Of a stretch of DNA of 64,000 nt, positions 52,022 through 61,235 are shown one piece after another (the first letter of the stretch is position 1; every line of letters begins with the position of its first letter). Source of the stretch: Thermococcus sp. MV5. GTDB lineage: Archaea; Methanobacteriota_B; Thermococci; Thermococcales; Thermococcaceae. Made by a program: the position numbers and the translations under genes. The DNA lies in contig NZ_SNUE01000007.1 of assembly GCF_012027425.1 (NCBI RefSeq), positions 1 to 64,000 on the forward strand. The letters are read 5' to 3'. The notes beneath the pieces are model-generated. The model was not told the DNA's origin and ran no database searches. It saw only the letters and a program-made list of their open reading frames with translations.

Positions 52022-52137
52022 ACTCCCGTTTTCCTATCCCTTCTTACTCGCTTATAAATTTTGTGTTAAACTATTTTGTTTAACGGGAATCCAAGGGTAT
52101 TTAAAGTATTTTTCAAATTCTTTTTTGGTGTGGAAGA

Positions 52138-52581
52138 ATGGTGGATGAGCTTGATAGAAAGATAATTTCAATCCTTCAAAAAGATGCTAGACTTTCTTAT
52201 AGAGAGATAGCCAAGAAATTGGGAATTGCTGTTGGGACAGTTTATAACAGGCTTAAAAAGCTGGAAGAGGAAAAAGTGATCTTGGGCTTTAGTCCAAAGC
52301 TTGATTACAGTAAGTTGGGTTATGATCTGACAACGATCATTGGAGTTAGGGCTCAAGGAAAGAGAATCATTGAGATTGAGCGGGAAATAGCCAAAGATCC
52401 CCATGTGGCATGTGTATATGACGTAACTGGAGAGTATGACATAATTGTGATTGCAAAGTTTAGAGGGAGAGAGGACATGAATAAATTTGTGAAGAAACTT
52501 CTCAGGATAGATGGGGTAGAAAAAACTTACACTCATGTTGCTATGGAAGTGGTGAAGGAAGACCTAACATTAGAGGTTTAA
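52138..52581 (+). CDS. Lrp/AsnC family transcriptional regulator
   Basis: 147 residues. The N-terminal HTH (LDRKIISILQKDARLSYREIAKKLGIAVGTVYNRLKKLEE) is followed by a RAM ligand-binding domain (VACVYDVTGEYDIIVIAKFRGREDMNKFV). It resembles the archaeal Lrp regulators that bind amino acids and control metabolism or themselves. TATTTAAAG (about 52097-52105) is a good TATA box, and GGTGTGGAAGA precedes the ATG. The end overlaps the next, convergent gene by 12 bases. Confidence 0.9.
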   Translation: MVDELDRKIISILQKDARLSYREIAKKLGIAVGTVYNRLKKLEEEKVILGFSPKLDYSKLGYDLTTIIGVRAQGKRIIEIEREIAKDPHVACVYDVTGEYDIIVIAKFRGREDMNKFVKKLLRIDGVEKTYTHVAMEVVKEDLTLEV

Positions 52582-52920
52582 GAAAGTGTCTATGAACCGT
52601 TTGGCAAGACTTTGAACACTTTCTGCAGGAAGTTTTACTTTTTTTCCATTTACGGTGCCTTCAAATATCAGGGGAGTTGGGGTTAGTGTTTTAATGGCTT
52701 CAAATTCTGCATGTTCTTCGAGAGTCTCTTTGAGGACTCTCTTATACTCTTCCAGTGATACCATTTTTATAATACCCCAAATTTCTATGAACTCTCCACA
52801 TTCCTCAATTGGACAAATAAATCTAAATTCCTTGTTTAACTCTGTTTCCACCATTATACTTTTGCCCATAACGTTGTATATCATAAATCTATCTTCCGTT
52901 TGGATATTCTCAACTTCCAT
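52570..52920 (-). CDS. Conserved hypothetical protein
   Basis: 116 residues that I do not recognise. It has no signal peptide or membrane segment. Two cysteines (FICPIEECGEF) are close together and could bind metal, and the C-terminal half (LEEYKRVLKETLEEHAEFEAIKTL, then LPAESVQSLAKRFIDTFL) is helical. GGAGGCCTCCCA lies before ATG 52920. It follows the PRT-type regulator gene (52951) by 30 bases on the same strand, so they may be co-transcribed. Codon use looks like its neighbours. Confidence 0.62.
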   Translation of the reverse strand: MEVENIQTEDRFMIYNVMGKSIMVETELNKEFRFICPIEECGEFIEIWGIIKMVSLEEYKRVLKETLEEHAEFEAIKTLTPTPLIFEGTVNGKKVKLPAESVQSLAKRFIDTFLNL

Positions 52921-52950
52921 TGGGAGGCCTCCGAAAGTAAGATAACAAAA

Positions 52951-53664
52951 TCAAAGTTGGATCATAATATCCACGGGGATCTTATATTCCTCGTTTATTC
53001 TTTCAACTACGTTACCAACGCTTATCAGGAAGAACATCCCTACAGGGGTGGCATTTGCCTGCTTACACATTTCCAATAATGCCTTTTGAGTTTCTCCACT
53101 CCTCACAACATCATCTACTATGAGTACATTTTCTCCTTTTTTAATGGCCCAATAGGGGAGATAAAGTGTCATAACACTACCAGAAGAACTTGATACATAA
53201 TTCACCTCATAAAATTTCTCTACACCAACCTCTCTTTTCTTTTTGGCATAAACTACGTCAACACCAAGTTCATTTCCGATGTGGATTGCTAGAGGGATAC
53301 CATCTGTGGCAGCCGTTAGTATTTTGTCTATCTTTATTTCTCTATATTTTGATGCAATGTTCTCAGCAATGAGGCTCATTAAGTCACTATCACTAAGAAT
53401 CTTCAAATTATCAAACAACCCATGCTTATCAAATATTATCCTCCGCCTAACCTCTTCTTCTAGGTTTAGGTAGGGTGAGAGTATCTCTATTAACTCTTTA
53501 GTCCTCTGTGTACTTGGGAGGACTTTCCCTCTTACATACCTATTTAGCACTGTAATTGGAAGGCCTGTAATTCTTGATAACTCTTCATAGGTGTAATTCT
53601 TCTTCAAAAGCCTTAAAATCCTGATAACTCGAAGTTTTTCCTTGACAGCTTCTATTTGACTCAA
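52951..53664 (-). CDS. HTH-phosphoribosyltransferase regulator (GfcR/PurR-like)
   Basis: 237 residues. An N-terminal HTH (YEELSRITGLPITVLNRYVRGKVLPS) is joined to a type I phosphoribosyltransferase domain with the PRPP loop VLIVDDVVRSGETQ. Archaeal members regulate sugar or nucleotide genes and may sense PRPP or phosphorylated sugars. The start is TTG 53664, six bases after GGAGGTG. The upstream gap is A+T-rich with a TATA-like ATGTATAAATATG at about 53703-53715. Confidence 0.84.
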   Translation of the reverse strand: MSQIEAVKEKLRVIRILRLLKKNYTYEELSRITGLPITVLNRYVRGKVLPSTQRTKELIEILSPYLNLEEEVRRRIIFDKHGLFDNLKILSDSDLMSLIAENIASKYREIKIDKILTAATDGIPLAIHIGNELGVDVVYAKKKREVGVEKFYEVNYVSSSSGSVMTLYLPYWAIKKGENVLIVDDVVRSGETQKALLEMCKQANATPVGMFFLISVGNVVERINEEYKIPVDIMIQL

Positions 53665-53728
53665 GCTCCCACCTCCTGTTGGTAGATAATATTGACAGAA
53701 AAATGTATAAATATGTTTCGGTTAGGCT

Positions 53729-54253
53729 TCAAATTGTAAGATTTTCTGGTTTATAGTGTGTGTTTGAAATTCCCAGTTTATGCTGGTATTCTCTAATAAC
53801 GTCGCCAAAGTATCTGAGGACAAGTTCAAGTGTAATAGGTTCCCCCTCAGGATGGTTAATCCCCTTACAGAAAGAATCTTCTTTGAGGTATACTTCAAGG
53901 GTTAGGCCATGTCTAACTAAAATAAAGGGATAGAGTTTACATGCAAGTGGTCGGTGGGAGTATATCTTGCACTTACCATCTTCCTGAAGGAAGGGGCAAG
54001 CCTCGTCGAATGGTCTCTTTTTCAGACCATACCCTAAAAATTTGTTCCCGCGATAGAACATTTTCTCATAATCAACAAATTCCCACGCGTTGTACCCAAG
54101 ATCCTCTATTTTGGCGATGTCTTCATCCCTTAAAGGTATGTCTAACTCAATGCAGCATCTACCACATCCTGGTAAGCACTTAAATTTAAAAGAAGGATCA
54201 TTTTCAATTTGGAGAGTATCTAAATGGATTGTGGCTACCCACCTTTTTTCCAC
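53729..54253 (-). CDS. YkgJ-family cysteine-cluster protein
   Basis: 174 residues. The CLPGCGRCCIELDIPL motif and CPFLQEDGKCKIYSHRPLACKLYPF supply the eight-cysteine set of the UPF0153/YkgJ family, thought to bind zinc or an iron-sulfur cluster. Function is not established. Start GTG 54253 follows GGTGATAAAAAG. It lies 12 bases after the small RAM-domain gene. Confidence 0.84.
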   Translation of the reverse strand: MEKRWVATIHLDTLQIENDPSFKFKCLPGCGRCCIELDIPLRDEDIAKIEDLGYNAWEFVDYEKMFYRGNKFLGYGLKKRPFDEACPFLQEDGKCKIYSHRPLACKLYPFILVRHGLTLEVYLKEDSFCKGINHPEGEPITLELVLRYFGDVIREYQHKLGISNTHYKPENLTI

Positions 54254-54265
54254 CTTTTTATCACC

Positions 54266-54505
54266 TCAGCTCCCATAGGAGCTTGCTATTAATGTCTCGG
54301 TCATTTCTATCTCCCGTATTTTTCTCAAAACTGTGTCATGAAATTCATCGAGGGCCTTGATATTATCTACTTCAACACGGAGTATAATATCATATTCTCC
54401 GTAAACCTTGTATATCTCCTTAACTTGAGAAACTCCATTCAGTTTGTCGTATACCAAATCTTCATTTCCGGGCTTAACAATAATCAACACAAAGGCCTCT
54501 ATCAT
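54266..54505 (-). CDS. Stand-alone Lrp/AsnC ligand-binding (RAM) domain protein
   Basis: 79 residues made of one RAM domain: [48 protein letters not shown]. There is no HTH, so it cannot bind DNA by itself; it may pair with Lrp proteins and modulate them. The start overlaps the SRP54 stop (ATGA). Confidence 0.83.
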   Translation of the reverse strand: MIEAFVLIIVKPGNEDLVYDKLNGVSQVKEIYKVYGEYDIILRVEVDNIKALDEFHDTVLRKIREIEMTETLIASSYGS

Positions 54506-55848
54506 AGACCAAACCCTCCAACATTAAACTTCCTGGCCATCTTGGCCAATTTTCTTTTATCCATACCCTTAAAGAATTTTTTCATTTGATTGTATTGGTT
54601 GAGTAACTCTCTCACATCTTTTGGTGTTGTGCCTGAACCGCGGGCTATTCTCTTTATCCGGGAATAGTTTATTATTTCGGGATTTTCAAGTTCCTCCTCA
54701 GTCATGGAGTCCATAATAACTTTGAATTTCTTTAATCTGGCTTCACTGACTTTTATCATTTCGTCGGGAATGGAGTACCCCATTCCTGGGATCATCTTCA
54801 ATATTTGCTGAAGGGGCCCCATTTTACTCATGGCCTCAAGTTGGGCGTACATATCCTTGAGGTTGAATTTCCCTCTGAGGAACTTTTCTACATCCTCTTC
54901 TTTAAACTCTACTTCCTTGCTCAGCTCTTCAAACTTCTCTAGCAGCCCTTGGATGTCTCCAAGTCCGAGAAGCCTTGACACAAATCTTTTCGGGTCAAAT
55001 GGTTCAAGATCATCTATTTTCTCTCCTACACCAATGAATTTTATTGGAGCGCCAGTAGCGACTACTGCGGATAAAGCCCCTCCTCCTTTTGCAGAACCAT
55101 CAAGTTTGGTAACAATAATCGATCCAATGGGGGTTGCCTCTTTGAAGGCTAAAGCCTGGTTATATGCCTGTTGCCCGATAGTACCGTCTATTACGAGGAT
55201 GACTTCATGTGGATCTATTGTATCGCTTATTTGTCTCATTTCCTTAATTAAGCCTTTCTCTTCCTTATGTCTTCCAGCAGAGTCGACTATTATCACATCT
55301 ACTCCTTTCTTTCTGAAATACTCAACACCTTCTTTTGCAAGTTTTATTGCATCTTTTTCCTCGGGATCTCCAAAGACTTCGATACCATGGGATTCTACAA
55401 GCTGTTTAAGCTGGTGATAAGCACCAGGACGCCATGTGTCTGAACACACCACTCCAACTTTGTAACCGTGTTTCTGAAAATAGCGAGCCAGCTTTGCAAC
55501 ACTTGTAGTTTTTCCAGAACCTTGGATACCTACTGTCAAAAGTATAGTGGGTTTTGCTTTGATTTCAATTGGCTTGGCCTCTTTTCCTAGGAAGTTTGTA
55601 AGTTCCTCATACACTATCTTTATTATATGCTCTTTTTTGGAGACCCCAGCAGGGGGTTTTTCCTCTAGGGCCCTCTTTTCTATTTTTTTGGTTAAATCAA
55701 GAACAAGACGAACATTAACATCACTCGTGATTAAAGCTCTCTGAATATCTCTAACAACCTCTCTCACAAGGGCTTCATCAACTGTGCTTGCACGTGTAAG
55801 CTTTCTCAGAGCATTGTTTAATGACTGTCCTAGTTTATCAAGCACCAT
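54502..55848 (-). CDS. srp54: Signal recognition particle GTPase SRP54
   Basis: 448 residues. N domain (residues 1-85), G domain with [37 protein letters not shown] and [15 protein letters not shown], and a methionine-rich M domain from about 300 ([27 protein letters not shown]) that binds 7S RNA and signal sequences. It directs ribosomes making membrane or secreted proteins to the Sec channel. ATG 55848 follows GGTGAGAAAA; a start at 55860 is inside this site. Confidence 0.96.
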   Translation of the reverse strand: MVLDKLGQSLNNALRKLTRASTVDEALVREVVRDIQRALITSDVNVRLVLDLTKKIEKRALEEKPPAGVSKKEHIIKIVYEELTNFLGKEAKPIEIKAKPTILLTVGIQGSGKTTSVAKLARYFQKHGYKVGVVCSDTWRPGAYHQLKQLVESHGIEVFGDPEEKDAIKLAKEGVEYFRKKGVDVIIVDSAGRHKEEKGLIKEMRQISDTIDPHEVILVIDGTIGQQAYNQALAFKEATPIGSIIVTKLDGSAKGGGALSAVVATGAPIKFIGVGEKIDDLEPFDPKRFVSRLLGLGDIQGLLEKFEELSKEVEFKEEDVEKFLRGKFNLKDMYAQLEAMSKMGPLQQILKMIPGMGYSIPDEMIKVSEARLKKFKVIMDSMTEEELENPEIINYSRIKRIARGSGTTPKDVRELLNQYNQMKKFFKGMDKRKLAKMARKFNVGGFGL

Positions 55849-56218
55849 TTTTCTCACCATATATAAAGGCGTTTGTAAGTTTATAATTCTTAGGTTTTAG
55901 AACGGAGATATAATGCTCTTATAGGAGAAACTCAATTTAAGGTCCTTTATCTAGACAATCCTGTACATTAGATGAGTAATCCTGATATCTGTGCGTTTTT
56001 CAAAGAACTATGGATTTTCATGTCTATTTGGATCCAAAAACAAGCTGAAAATCTTTTTAGGTCGAATAGACTTTCACATGGATAGTTGAAGATTAAAATG
56101 AGCTCGGAGGGGGTAGAAGGTGGAGTGACTTTTGAGACTTTATGAGTATTTCTTTGTGAGGGGGGCTGGAAAAAGAAAAAGAAGGTCCTTAATTGGGGAA
56201 CTCTCATGTATTGATCTC
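55849..56218. other. Intergenic stretch without a recognised gene
   Basis: This 370-base gap lies between the SRP54 start and the MFS stop. Short open frames on both strands have poor codon patterns (long Phe/Pro/Lys runs) and no ribosome sites. TATAAAGGCG-type sequence next to SRP54 is its likely promoter region. I see no repeat, tRNA or box C/D pattern. Confidence 0.5.
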
Positions 56219-57502
56219 TTACACTAATTTTGTTCCTTTTGTTTCTTTTCCAAGGATAAAGACGTCAAAAGCACCTATTATTGATACAATCGCTATTACC
56301 AGCACCGCTATTCCAACTGTGGATGTTTCCATGATTCTTCCTGCTAGTATTGGGGCTAATCCCCCACCGATTCTGGCCATTGCACCGGCCCAACCAGTTC
56401 CGCTTCCCCTAACTTCTGTTGGATAGAGTTCGGGAGTATATGCATATATGGCTCCCCATGCTCCTAGGTTGAAGAAACTGAAGAGCACGGCACTAGTGAG
56501 GATCATTGATACATTTCCAGAACTTGCGTAGTTGTAAAACATTACTCCCGCGAGCCCTGAGAGAAGTAAATATCCTGAAAGCGTTTTTCTTCTTCCAATT
56601 TTTTCTAAGAGATAAGCGGCGCTCCAATAACCAGGCAGCTGGGCTATGGCAGTTATTATAAAGTATTGGAAGCTTTTAAACACTGTTATTTTAAGAGTAG
56701 CCGCTAAGAACTTTGGAAGCCATACAAAAAACCCGTAATAGGCAAAAGCGATGCTAAACCATGCAATTGATAACATTAGAGTAATTTTTCCATATTTCTG
56801 CCAGAGCTCTAGAACAGTAACTTTTGCTCTTGTTTCCTGTGGTTGTTCCACTTTTGCTTTGACTCCAAATATTCTTTCTAGTATTTTCTCAGCATCCCTG
56901 GTTTTTCCCTTCAGAGCCAAGAATCTCGGGGATTCTGGGAGCCACAGTATTAAGGGTAATAGTGCCAAGACCGAGCCTCCAAAGAGGAGCATGCTTCTCC
57001 AGCTGGCTTTTAAGATTATTGCAACTATTCCTATTACTATTGTACCGATTGCCCAAAAGCTTTCGAGAACTGAGATCATTGCTCCTCTGATTTTTGTAGG
57101 CATGAATTCTGCAAAGTATGAGCTCGCTACAGGAAGGGCCCCTCCAAGGCCTAAACCTACGATAAATCTGAGACCAATAAGTTGGTCCAATGTACCTGCA
57201 AAGCTGCTTGCAATACTACCAAGGCCAAAAAGGGTAATTGCTAGTCCTAAAGCTTTTTTTCTTCCAAGATAGTCGGATAGTGTTCCAAATGACCATGCTC
57301 CAACTAACATTCCCCAGAGTGCTGCAGAACCCATTGCACCAAGCTTGCTTAGGCTCCCTTGAAAGGTAGGTTCCTTACTTATAAGAGGGATTACAAAACT
57401 TACTGAGAGCGTGTTTATCGCTATAAAAGCCCATATGGTTCCAAGTATACCCAAAAGTGAATAATGAAACCTTCCGAATTTCGCTTTATCTATAACCTCC
57501 AC
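56219..57502 (-). CDS. MFS transporter, sugar/organic-acid porter type
   Basis: About 427 residues, 12 helices. The loop 2-3 signature GTLSDYLGRKKALG, the mid-protein LPESPRFLALKGK and ELYPTEVRGSGTGW are typical of the SV2/AAHS/sugar porter group. Substrate unknown. I place the start at GTG 57502, where GGTGAGTGAA is upstream; the longer frame to 57574 would run through the operator palindrome. The palindrome lies over the likely transcription start, so the gene is probably under a dedicated repressor. Confidence 0.82.
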   Translation of the reverse strand: MEVIDKAKFGRFHYSLLGILGTIWAFIAINTLSVSFVIPLISKEPTFQGSLSKLGAMGSAALWGMLVGAWSFGTLSDYLGRKKALGLAITLFGLGSIASSFAGTLDQLIGLRFIVGLGLGGALPVASSYFAEFMPTKIRGAMISVLESFWAIGTIVIGIVAIILKASWRSMLLFGGSVLALLPLILWLPESPRFLALKGKTRDAEKILERIFGVKAKVEQPQETRAKVTVLELWQKYGKITLMLSIAWFSIAFAYYGFFVWLPKFLAATLKITVFKSFQYFIITAIAQLPGYWSAAYLLEKIGRRKTLSGYLLLSGLAGVMFYNYASSGNVSMILTSAVLFSFFNLGAWGAIYAYTPELYPTEVRGSGTGWAGAMARIGGGLAPILAGRIMETSTVGIAVLVIAIVSIIGAFDVFILGKETKGTKLV

Positions 57503-57509
57503 TTCACTC

Positions 57510-57527
57510 ACCGAACATCTGTTCGGT
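57510..57527. promoter_or_regulatory. 18-bp operator-like palindrome
   Basis: ACCGAACATCTGTTCGGT consists of two perfect 8-base arms around a 2-base centre. It stands between the MFS gene start and the divergent DUF89 gene, beside AATTTAAAAAAG, a TATA candidate for the MFS gene, so that it would cover the transcription start. A dimeric repressor site is likely; the protein is unknown. Confidence 0.65.
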
Positions 57528-57572
57528 AAACACTTTTTTAAATTTGTTTTAAATTTTGAAGTAGGTGGGAGC

Positions 57573-58418
57573 ATGAGAATTCATTATGAATGTTTCATGT
57601 GTATTGCTGATCAGTGTCAGAGAATCATTGAAATGTCAACAGATGACTTGGAGAAACGGAAAAAAGCAGCAGTTTTTGCAGCAAAACTCATGAGTAAACT
57701 TAAGGAAGATTCAATCTCGGGAATAGTTGCTAGTGAAATATTTTCTGAGCTCTATAAGTTTCTTGGGGTTGAGGATCCATTTAAGGAATATAAAGAACGC
57801 TCAAATGAGCTTGCGAAAAAAGTTTTGGGCAGTATTGAAAAAAATTTGGACATTGATCTTAAGACTGCCCTTAAGCTTTCAATAGTTGGAAACATCATTG
57901 ATTTTGCAGTAGGGTATTCTCTAGAAAAAATAGAGGAGGACATTATCCAGTTGATTAATGAAGACCTGTACATTGACAACTCAAAGGAGCTTTTTGACAG
58001 ACTTAAGGATGCAAAGATACTTCTTTACCTCACCGATAATTGTGGGGAGATATATTTCGACAAGCTCTTTTTGAAAAAAATACGTGAAGAATTTCCCGAT
58101 ATTAAGGTATATATTGCTGGAAAAGAGCAGCCTGCTATTAACGATGTTACGGTGGAAGACCTAAGAAATGCAGGCCTTCAAGAAGTTGGAGAAATAGTGT
58201 CCACAGGCTTTGGAATTGTAGGGGTCCCGTTTGACAGGATTTCTGGGAAGTTTAAAGAGATCTTTGAAAGTGCCGACATAATTATAGCAAAAGGTCAAGC
58301 AAACTTTGAGACATTAAACGAGCTCGGCGATGATAGAATATTCCATCTGTTGAAGGCAAAATGTAAACCGATTGCGAGAGAGTTAAGGGTTCCACAGGGG
58401 GCCATCCTATGTATATAG
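57573..58418 (+). CDS. DUF89 (damage-control phosphatase-like) protein
   Basis: 281 residues. The N-terminal HYECFMC cysteine pair, TDNCGEIYFDKL with the metal-binding Asp-Asn, and AKGQANFETLNEL are signatures of archaeal DUF89 proteins, metal-dependent phosphatases proposed to clear damaged phosphometabolites. GTAGGTGGGAGC precedes the ATG. It is divergent from the MFS transporter and shares its operator region. Confidence 0.84.
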   Translation: MRIHYECFMCIADQCQRIIEMSTDDLEKRKKAAVFAAKLMSKLKEDSISGIVASEIFSELYKFLGVEDPFKEYKERSNELAKKVLGSIEKNLDIDLKTALKLSIVGNIIDFAVGYSLEKIEEDIIQLINEDLYIDNSKELFDRLKDAKILLYLTDNCGEIYFDKLFLKKIREEFPDIKVYIAGKEQPAINDVTVEDLRNAGLQEVGEIVSTGFGIVGVPFDRISGKFKEIFESADIIIAKGQANFETLNELGDDRIFHLLKAKCKPIARELRVPQGAILCI

Positions 58419-58500
58419 ACATTTGACGATATTAATGTTGACAAGCATCGATTAGAAAACCTTTTATACCGTGGAGTTGTATAATATAATGGTGATACCT

Positions 58501-58710
58501 ATGCCAACTATGATTAAAAAGGATTTGAAAAAGTTTATGAAGGAATTAAAGCTTCATTATGACGATGTTTGGCGTGTTCCTTCTAGTGAATACCTTAAAC
58601 AACCAGATTTCGTTGTAGTTGATCCCAAGACGGGCAAAAAAATAAAAGTTAGTTTTGTGTCATTGGATGACGGAGAAGTTGTCAGTGTAGTATATGACGA
58701 CCTTAGCTAA
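58501..58710 (+). CDS. Small conserved hypothetical protein
   Basis: 69 residues beginning MPTMIKKDLKKFMKE. It has an N-terminal helix, then VVDPKTGKKIKVSFVSLDDGEVVSVV, likely beta strands. I do not recognise the family. ATG 58501 follows GGTGATACCT, and CTTTTATACC some 40 bases upstream is a promoter candidate. The good ribosome site and normal codon use support a real gene. Confidence 0.65.
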   Translation: MPTMIKKDLKKFMKELKLHYDDVWRVPSSEYLKQPDFVVVDPKTGKKIKVSFVSLDDGEVVSVVYDDLS

Positions 58711-58731
58711 TTTCGTTTTTTGACTTTCCTC

Positions 58732-58772
58732 CGTTTCAAGCTTCGCCTTTTACGGCGGGGAGGAGGTCAGGT
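58732..58772 (-). repeat. G+C-rich hairpin, IS605-end-like, copy B
   Basis: On the minus strand the segment reads GACCTCCTCCCCGCCGTAAA and then AGGCGAAGCTTGAAACG. The core stem is CGCC/GGCG with a GTAAAA loop. It shares TCCTCCCCGCC, TAAA, GG and GAAG with copy A at 40981. It lies just after the small gene at 58501, in a gap that otherwise holds only the promoter of the next gene. Confidence 0.4.
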
Positions 58773-58857
58773 ATTTCTTTACGACACTTATTTTGTGTAT
58801 ATAAAATTGTGAAAAGCGTTAAATATTTCTTTGTCTAATTTTTCTTGATGATGAGAC

Positions 58858-59904
58858 ATGGAAGAGGATATTATCAACACAATTTTTGATCTAGTCGAGA
58901 TGATTGCAGATCCAAAAGTTAGGGCAATTACTTATGCGCGTATTGGCTTGGAACTTTTTAGAATAGAGGATCCCAGGTATATACAAGCATTTAGAAAATC
59001 TTTTGGAGCTGCAGAGCTTGTTGAGGATATACGTGAGCTGGTTGACATTCTTATAAACATTGGGATATACATAGGCGAGACAAACAAGAATTCAGCAGTT
59101 AAGGTTTTTGGGCATGTTGTAGAACTTGTTGACGCATTGCCTTCTCAAGACAGAGACAGAACATTAGAGAAAATAATAAGATCAATGCTGAAGCTTGGGA
59201 TCACTGAACATGCGCTCTCATATGCAGTGCTGATCAGGGACAGTAAAATAAGGAATGAGGTGCTTTTCTCAATCCTCAAGAAATATCTCTCTGACGGGGA
59301 CTTGAAGAATGCTATTCGGGTTTCAAAGGAAGTTCTTGAAGAACCTTGGAGCTCTAAGGCAAAATCAGAGATCTTAAAGTTCCATATCGATAGAGGTGAA
59401 ATTGAAAATGCATTGGAAATTTTCAATACTATCGAAGAGAACAGGGCGAAGTTGCTCATAGAGATTGCTGAGGAGCTTATGAAGTATCCTGAGTATCTCT
59501 CTAAGTTTCTCAACTCATTGGGAGAGGATGAGCTAAGAGAAGTGTCTAAGAATTTATTGGGTATTCTAATCGATTCCCCAAGAAGGGAATACATAGACAT
59601 AGTAGAGGAGATTGCAAGAAAAGTGCCCGATGAGACCATTAAAGTGAAAACTGTAGCTTTCTTGAATAGACTCGGGGAGATGGAAAAGGCCCTAAAATAT
59701 GCAAAGGAGATAAAAGATGATTATCTACGATCCTTAGCCTTCGGAGAGGTGGCAATAGCCTACCTTAAACAGCAAGACCTAGACAGGGCTATAGAAGTTG
59801 TAATGAATGTTAAAGACCCCAGATGGAACTCGCGACTTCTGGGAGAGATACTTGTTAGGGTATTCAAATTGGCAACAGAAGAAAGTTTGGAGGAAAAGCA
59901 TTAG
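58858..59904 (+). CDS. Helical-repeat (TPR-like) protein
   Basis: 348 residues of repeated helix pairs: MLKLGITEHALSYAVLIRD, YLSDGDLKNAIRVSKEVLEE, HIDRGEIENALEIFNTIEE, FLNRLGEMEKALKYAKEIKD and YLKQQDLDRAIEVVMNVKD align as about 34-residue TPR-like units. No signal or membrane segment, so a cytoplasmic scaffold. GCGTTAAATATTTC (58817-58830) is a TATA element 28-40 bases before ATG 58858, giving a very short leader with no strong ribosome site. Function unknown. Confidence 0.7.
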   Translation: MEEDIINTIFDLVEMIADPKVRAITYARIGLELFRIEDPRYIQAFRKSFGAAELVEDIRELVDILINIGIYIGETNKNSAVKVFGHVVELVDALPSQDRDRTLEKIIRSMLKLGITEHALSYAVLIRDSKIRNEVLFSILKKYLSDGDLKNAIRVSKEVLEEPWSSKAKSEILKFHIDRGEIENALEIFNTIEENRAKLLIEIAEELMKYPEYLSKFLNSLGEDELREVSKNLLGILIDSPRREYIDIVEEIARKVPDETIKVKTVAFLNRLGEMEKALKYAKEIKDDYLRSLAFGEVAIAYLKQQDLDRAIEVVMNVKDPRWNSRLLGEILVRVFKLATEESLEEKH

Positions 59905-59945
59905 CTTTAAATTCTCTTCTTTTAACTATTTTTGGTGGTGTTTTG

Positions 59946-60746
59946 ATGGTAAGAATAGCCATAATCGGTGGATCAGGGGTATATGATCCAAAACTTCTTC
60001 AAAATTTGAGGGAAGAAGTCATGAGGACTCCCTATGGGGATATTAAAGTCAAGGTTGGGACATATAAGGGGGAGGAAGTAGCATTTTTGGCAAGACATGG
60101 AGAAAGGCACAGCGTCCCTCCCCACAAGATAAACTACCGGGCTAACATATGGGGGTTGCATGAGCTTGGTGTTGAGAGGATATTATCAACTTCGGCAGTG
60201 GGTTCATTAAATGAGGCCATGAAACCTGGGGATTTTGTGATACTGGATCAACTGATAGACTTTACCAAAAACAGGACATATACATTCTATGATGGGGAAG
60301 ATGCCCTCCATGAGAGAAAATTTGTGGCTCATGTTGATTTCACAGATCCTTACTGTCCAGAGCTTAGGGATTCTTTAATTAGGGCTGCAAGAGAACTTGG
60401 CTTCAGCTACCATCCGAGGGGGACTTATGCTGCAATGGAAGGCCCAAGGTTTGAAACAAGGGCTGAAATTAGGGCCTTGAGAATATTGGGTGCAGATGTT
60501 GTAGGGATGACACAGTCACCTGAGGCTATCTTAGCTAGAGAACTAGAAATGTGCTATGCTAGTGTTGCTATAGTGACTAACTACGCCGCAGGAATAAGCA
60601 AAACTAAGCTTACTCATTCAGAAGTAGTTGAACTTATGCAACAGAAAAGTGAGGAGATTAAGCTTCTCCTCATGAGAGCCGTTGAATACATCCCAAAAAT
60701 TAGAAGATGTGCGTGCAAAGATGCTTTAAAAGGTGCTACCGGTTGA
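59946..60746 (+). CDS. 5'-Methylthioadenosine phosphorylase
   Basis: 266 residues. IIGGSGVYD, the phosphate-binding RHGERHSVPPHKINYRANIW, AMEGPRFETRAEI and NYAAGIS match the MTAP/PNP family. The C-terminus has a CAC motif (CX1C), as in the very thermostable P. furiosus MTAP II. It cleaves MTA to adenine and methylthioribose 1-phosphate, feeding MtnA at 14714. Relatives that act on methylthioinosine cannot be excluded. Start ATG 59946; GGTGGTG upstream. Confidence 0.86.
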   Translation: MVRIAIIGGSGVYDPKLLQNLREEVMRTPYGDIKVKVGTYKGEEVAFLARHGERHSVPPHKINYRANIWGLHELGVERILSTSAVGSLNEAMKPGDFVILDQLIDFTKNRTYTFYDGEDALHERKFVAHVDFTDPYCPELRDSLIRAARELGFSYHPRGTYAAMEGPRFETRAEIRALRILGADVVGMTQSPEAILARELEMCYASVAIVTNYAAGISKTKLTHSEVVELMQQKSEEIKLLLMRAVEYIPKIRRCACKDALKGATG

Positions 60747-60849
60747 TTTTCGTTGACTTTAGTCTTATTTCCTTGAACTCTTACTTTTTGAGTTTAAAAG
60801 AAACTTGGTTTTGTGGGTGATGCGTTTCAGTGGTGAAAGAGGTGATATC

Positions 60850-61176
60850 ATGGTTTTGAAGATTAATTTAGAGGATAAGATTAAAGAAATTAACAAACCG
60901 TGGTCTCCAGTTGAAATAGCTCGGATTAACGAATACGTAATCAGAATGGCTCTATTTGATGGTGAGTACCACTGGCATAAGCATACAAATGAGGATGAGC
61001 TTTTTTATGTATATAAAGGGAGTATAGTGATTCAACTAAAGGATCAGTCTGACGTAATCTTACACGAAGGTGAAATGGTAGTGGTGCCAAAGGGCATTGA
61101 ACACTGTCCTAAAGCTTTGAAACCATCATACGTCTTAATGTTTGAACCTGCAGTATTGAAAAGTAAAGGGGATTAG
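60850..61176 (+). CDS. Small cupin-domain protein
   Basis: 108 residues, a single cupin barrel. Motif 1 is YHWHKHTNEDELFYVYKG with two histidines and a glutamate; motif 2 is VVVPKGIEHCP with one histidine, the usual metal ligands. Substrate unknown. GGTGATATC precedes ATG 60850, an excellent ribosome site that decides against the start 45 bases upstream. Confidence 0.84.
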   Translation: MVLKINLEDKIKEINKPWSPVEIARINEYVIRMALFDGEYHWHKHTNEDELFYVYKGSIVIQLKDQSDVILHEGEMVVVPKGIEHCPKALKPSYVLMFEPAVLKSKGD

Positions 61177-61235
61177 AGTGAAAATGGGTAAGTCTTTTAT
61201 CATGCCTTGAAGGGCTTTATGAGTGAGAAAGGCAG

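Noticed and set aside
55968-56207. 79-codon open frame on the minus strand
   Set aside because: Phe and Pro runs, no ribosome site and no recognisable motif; treated as chance.
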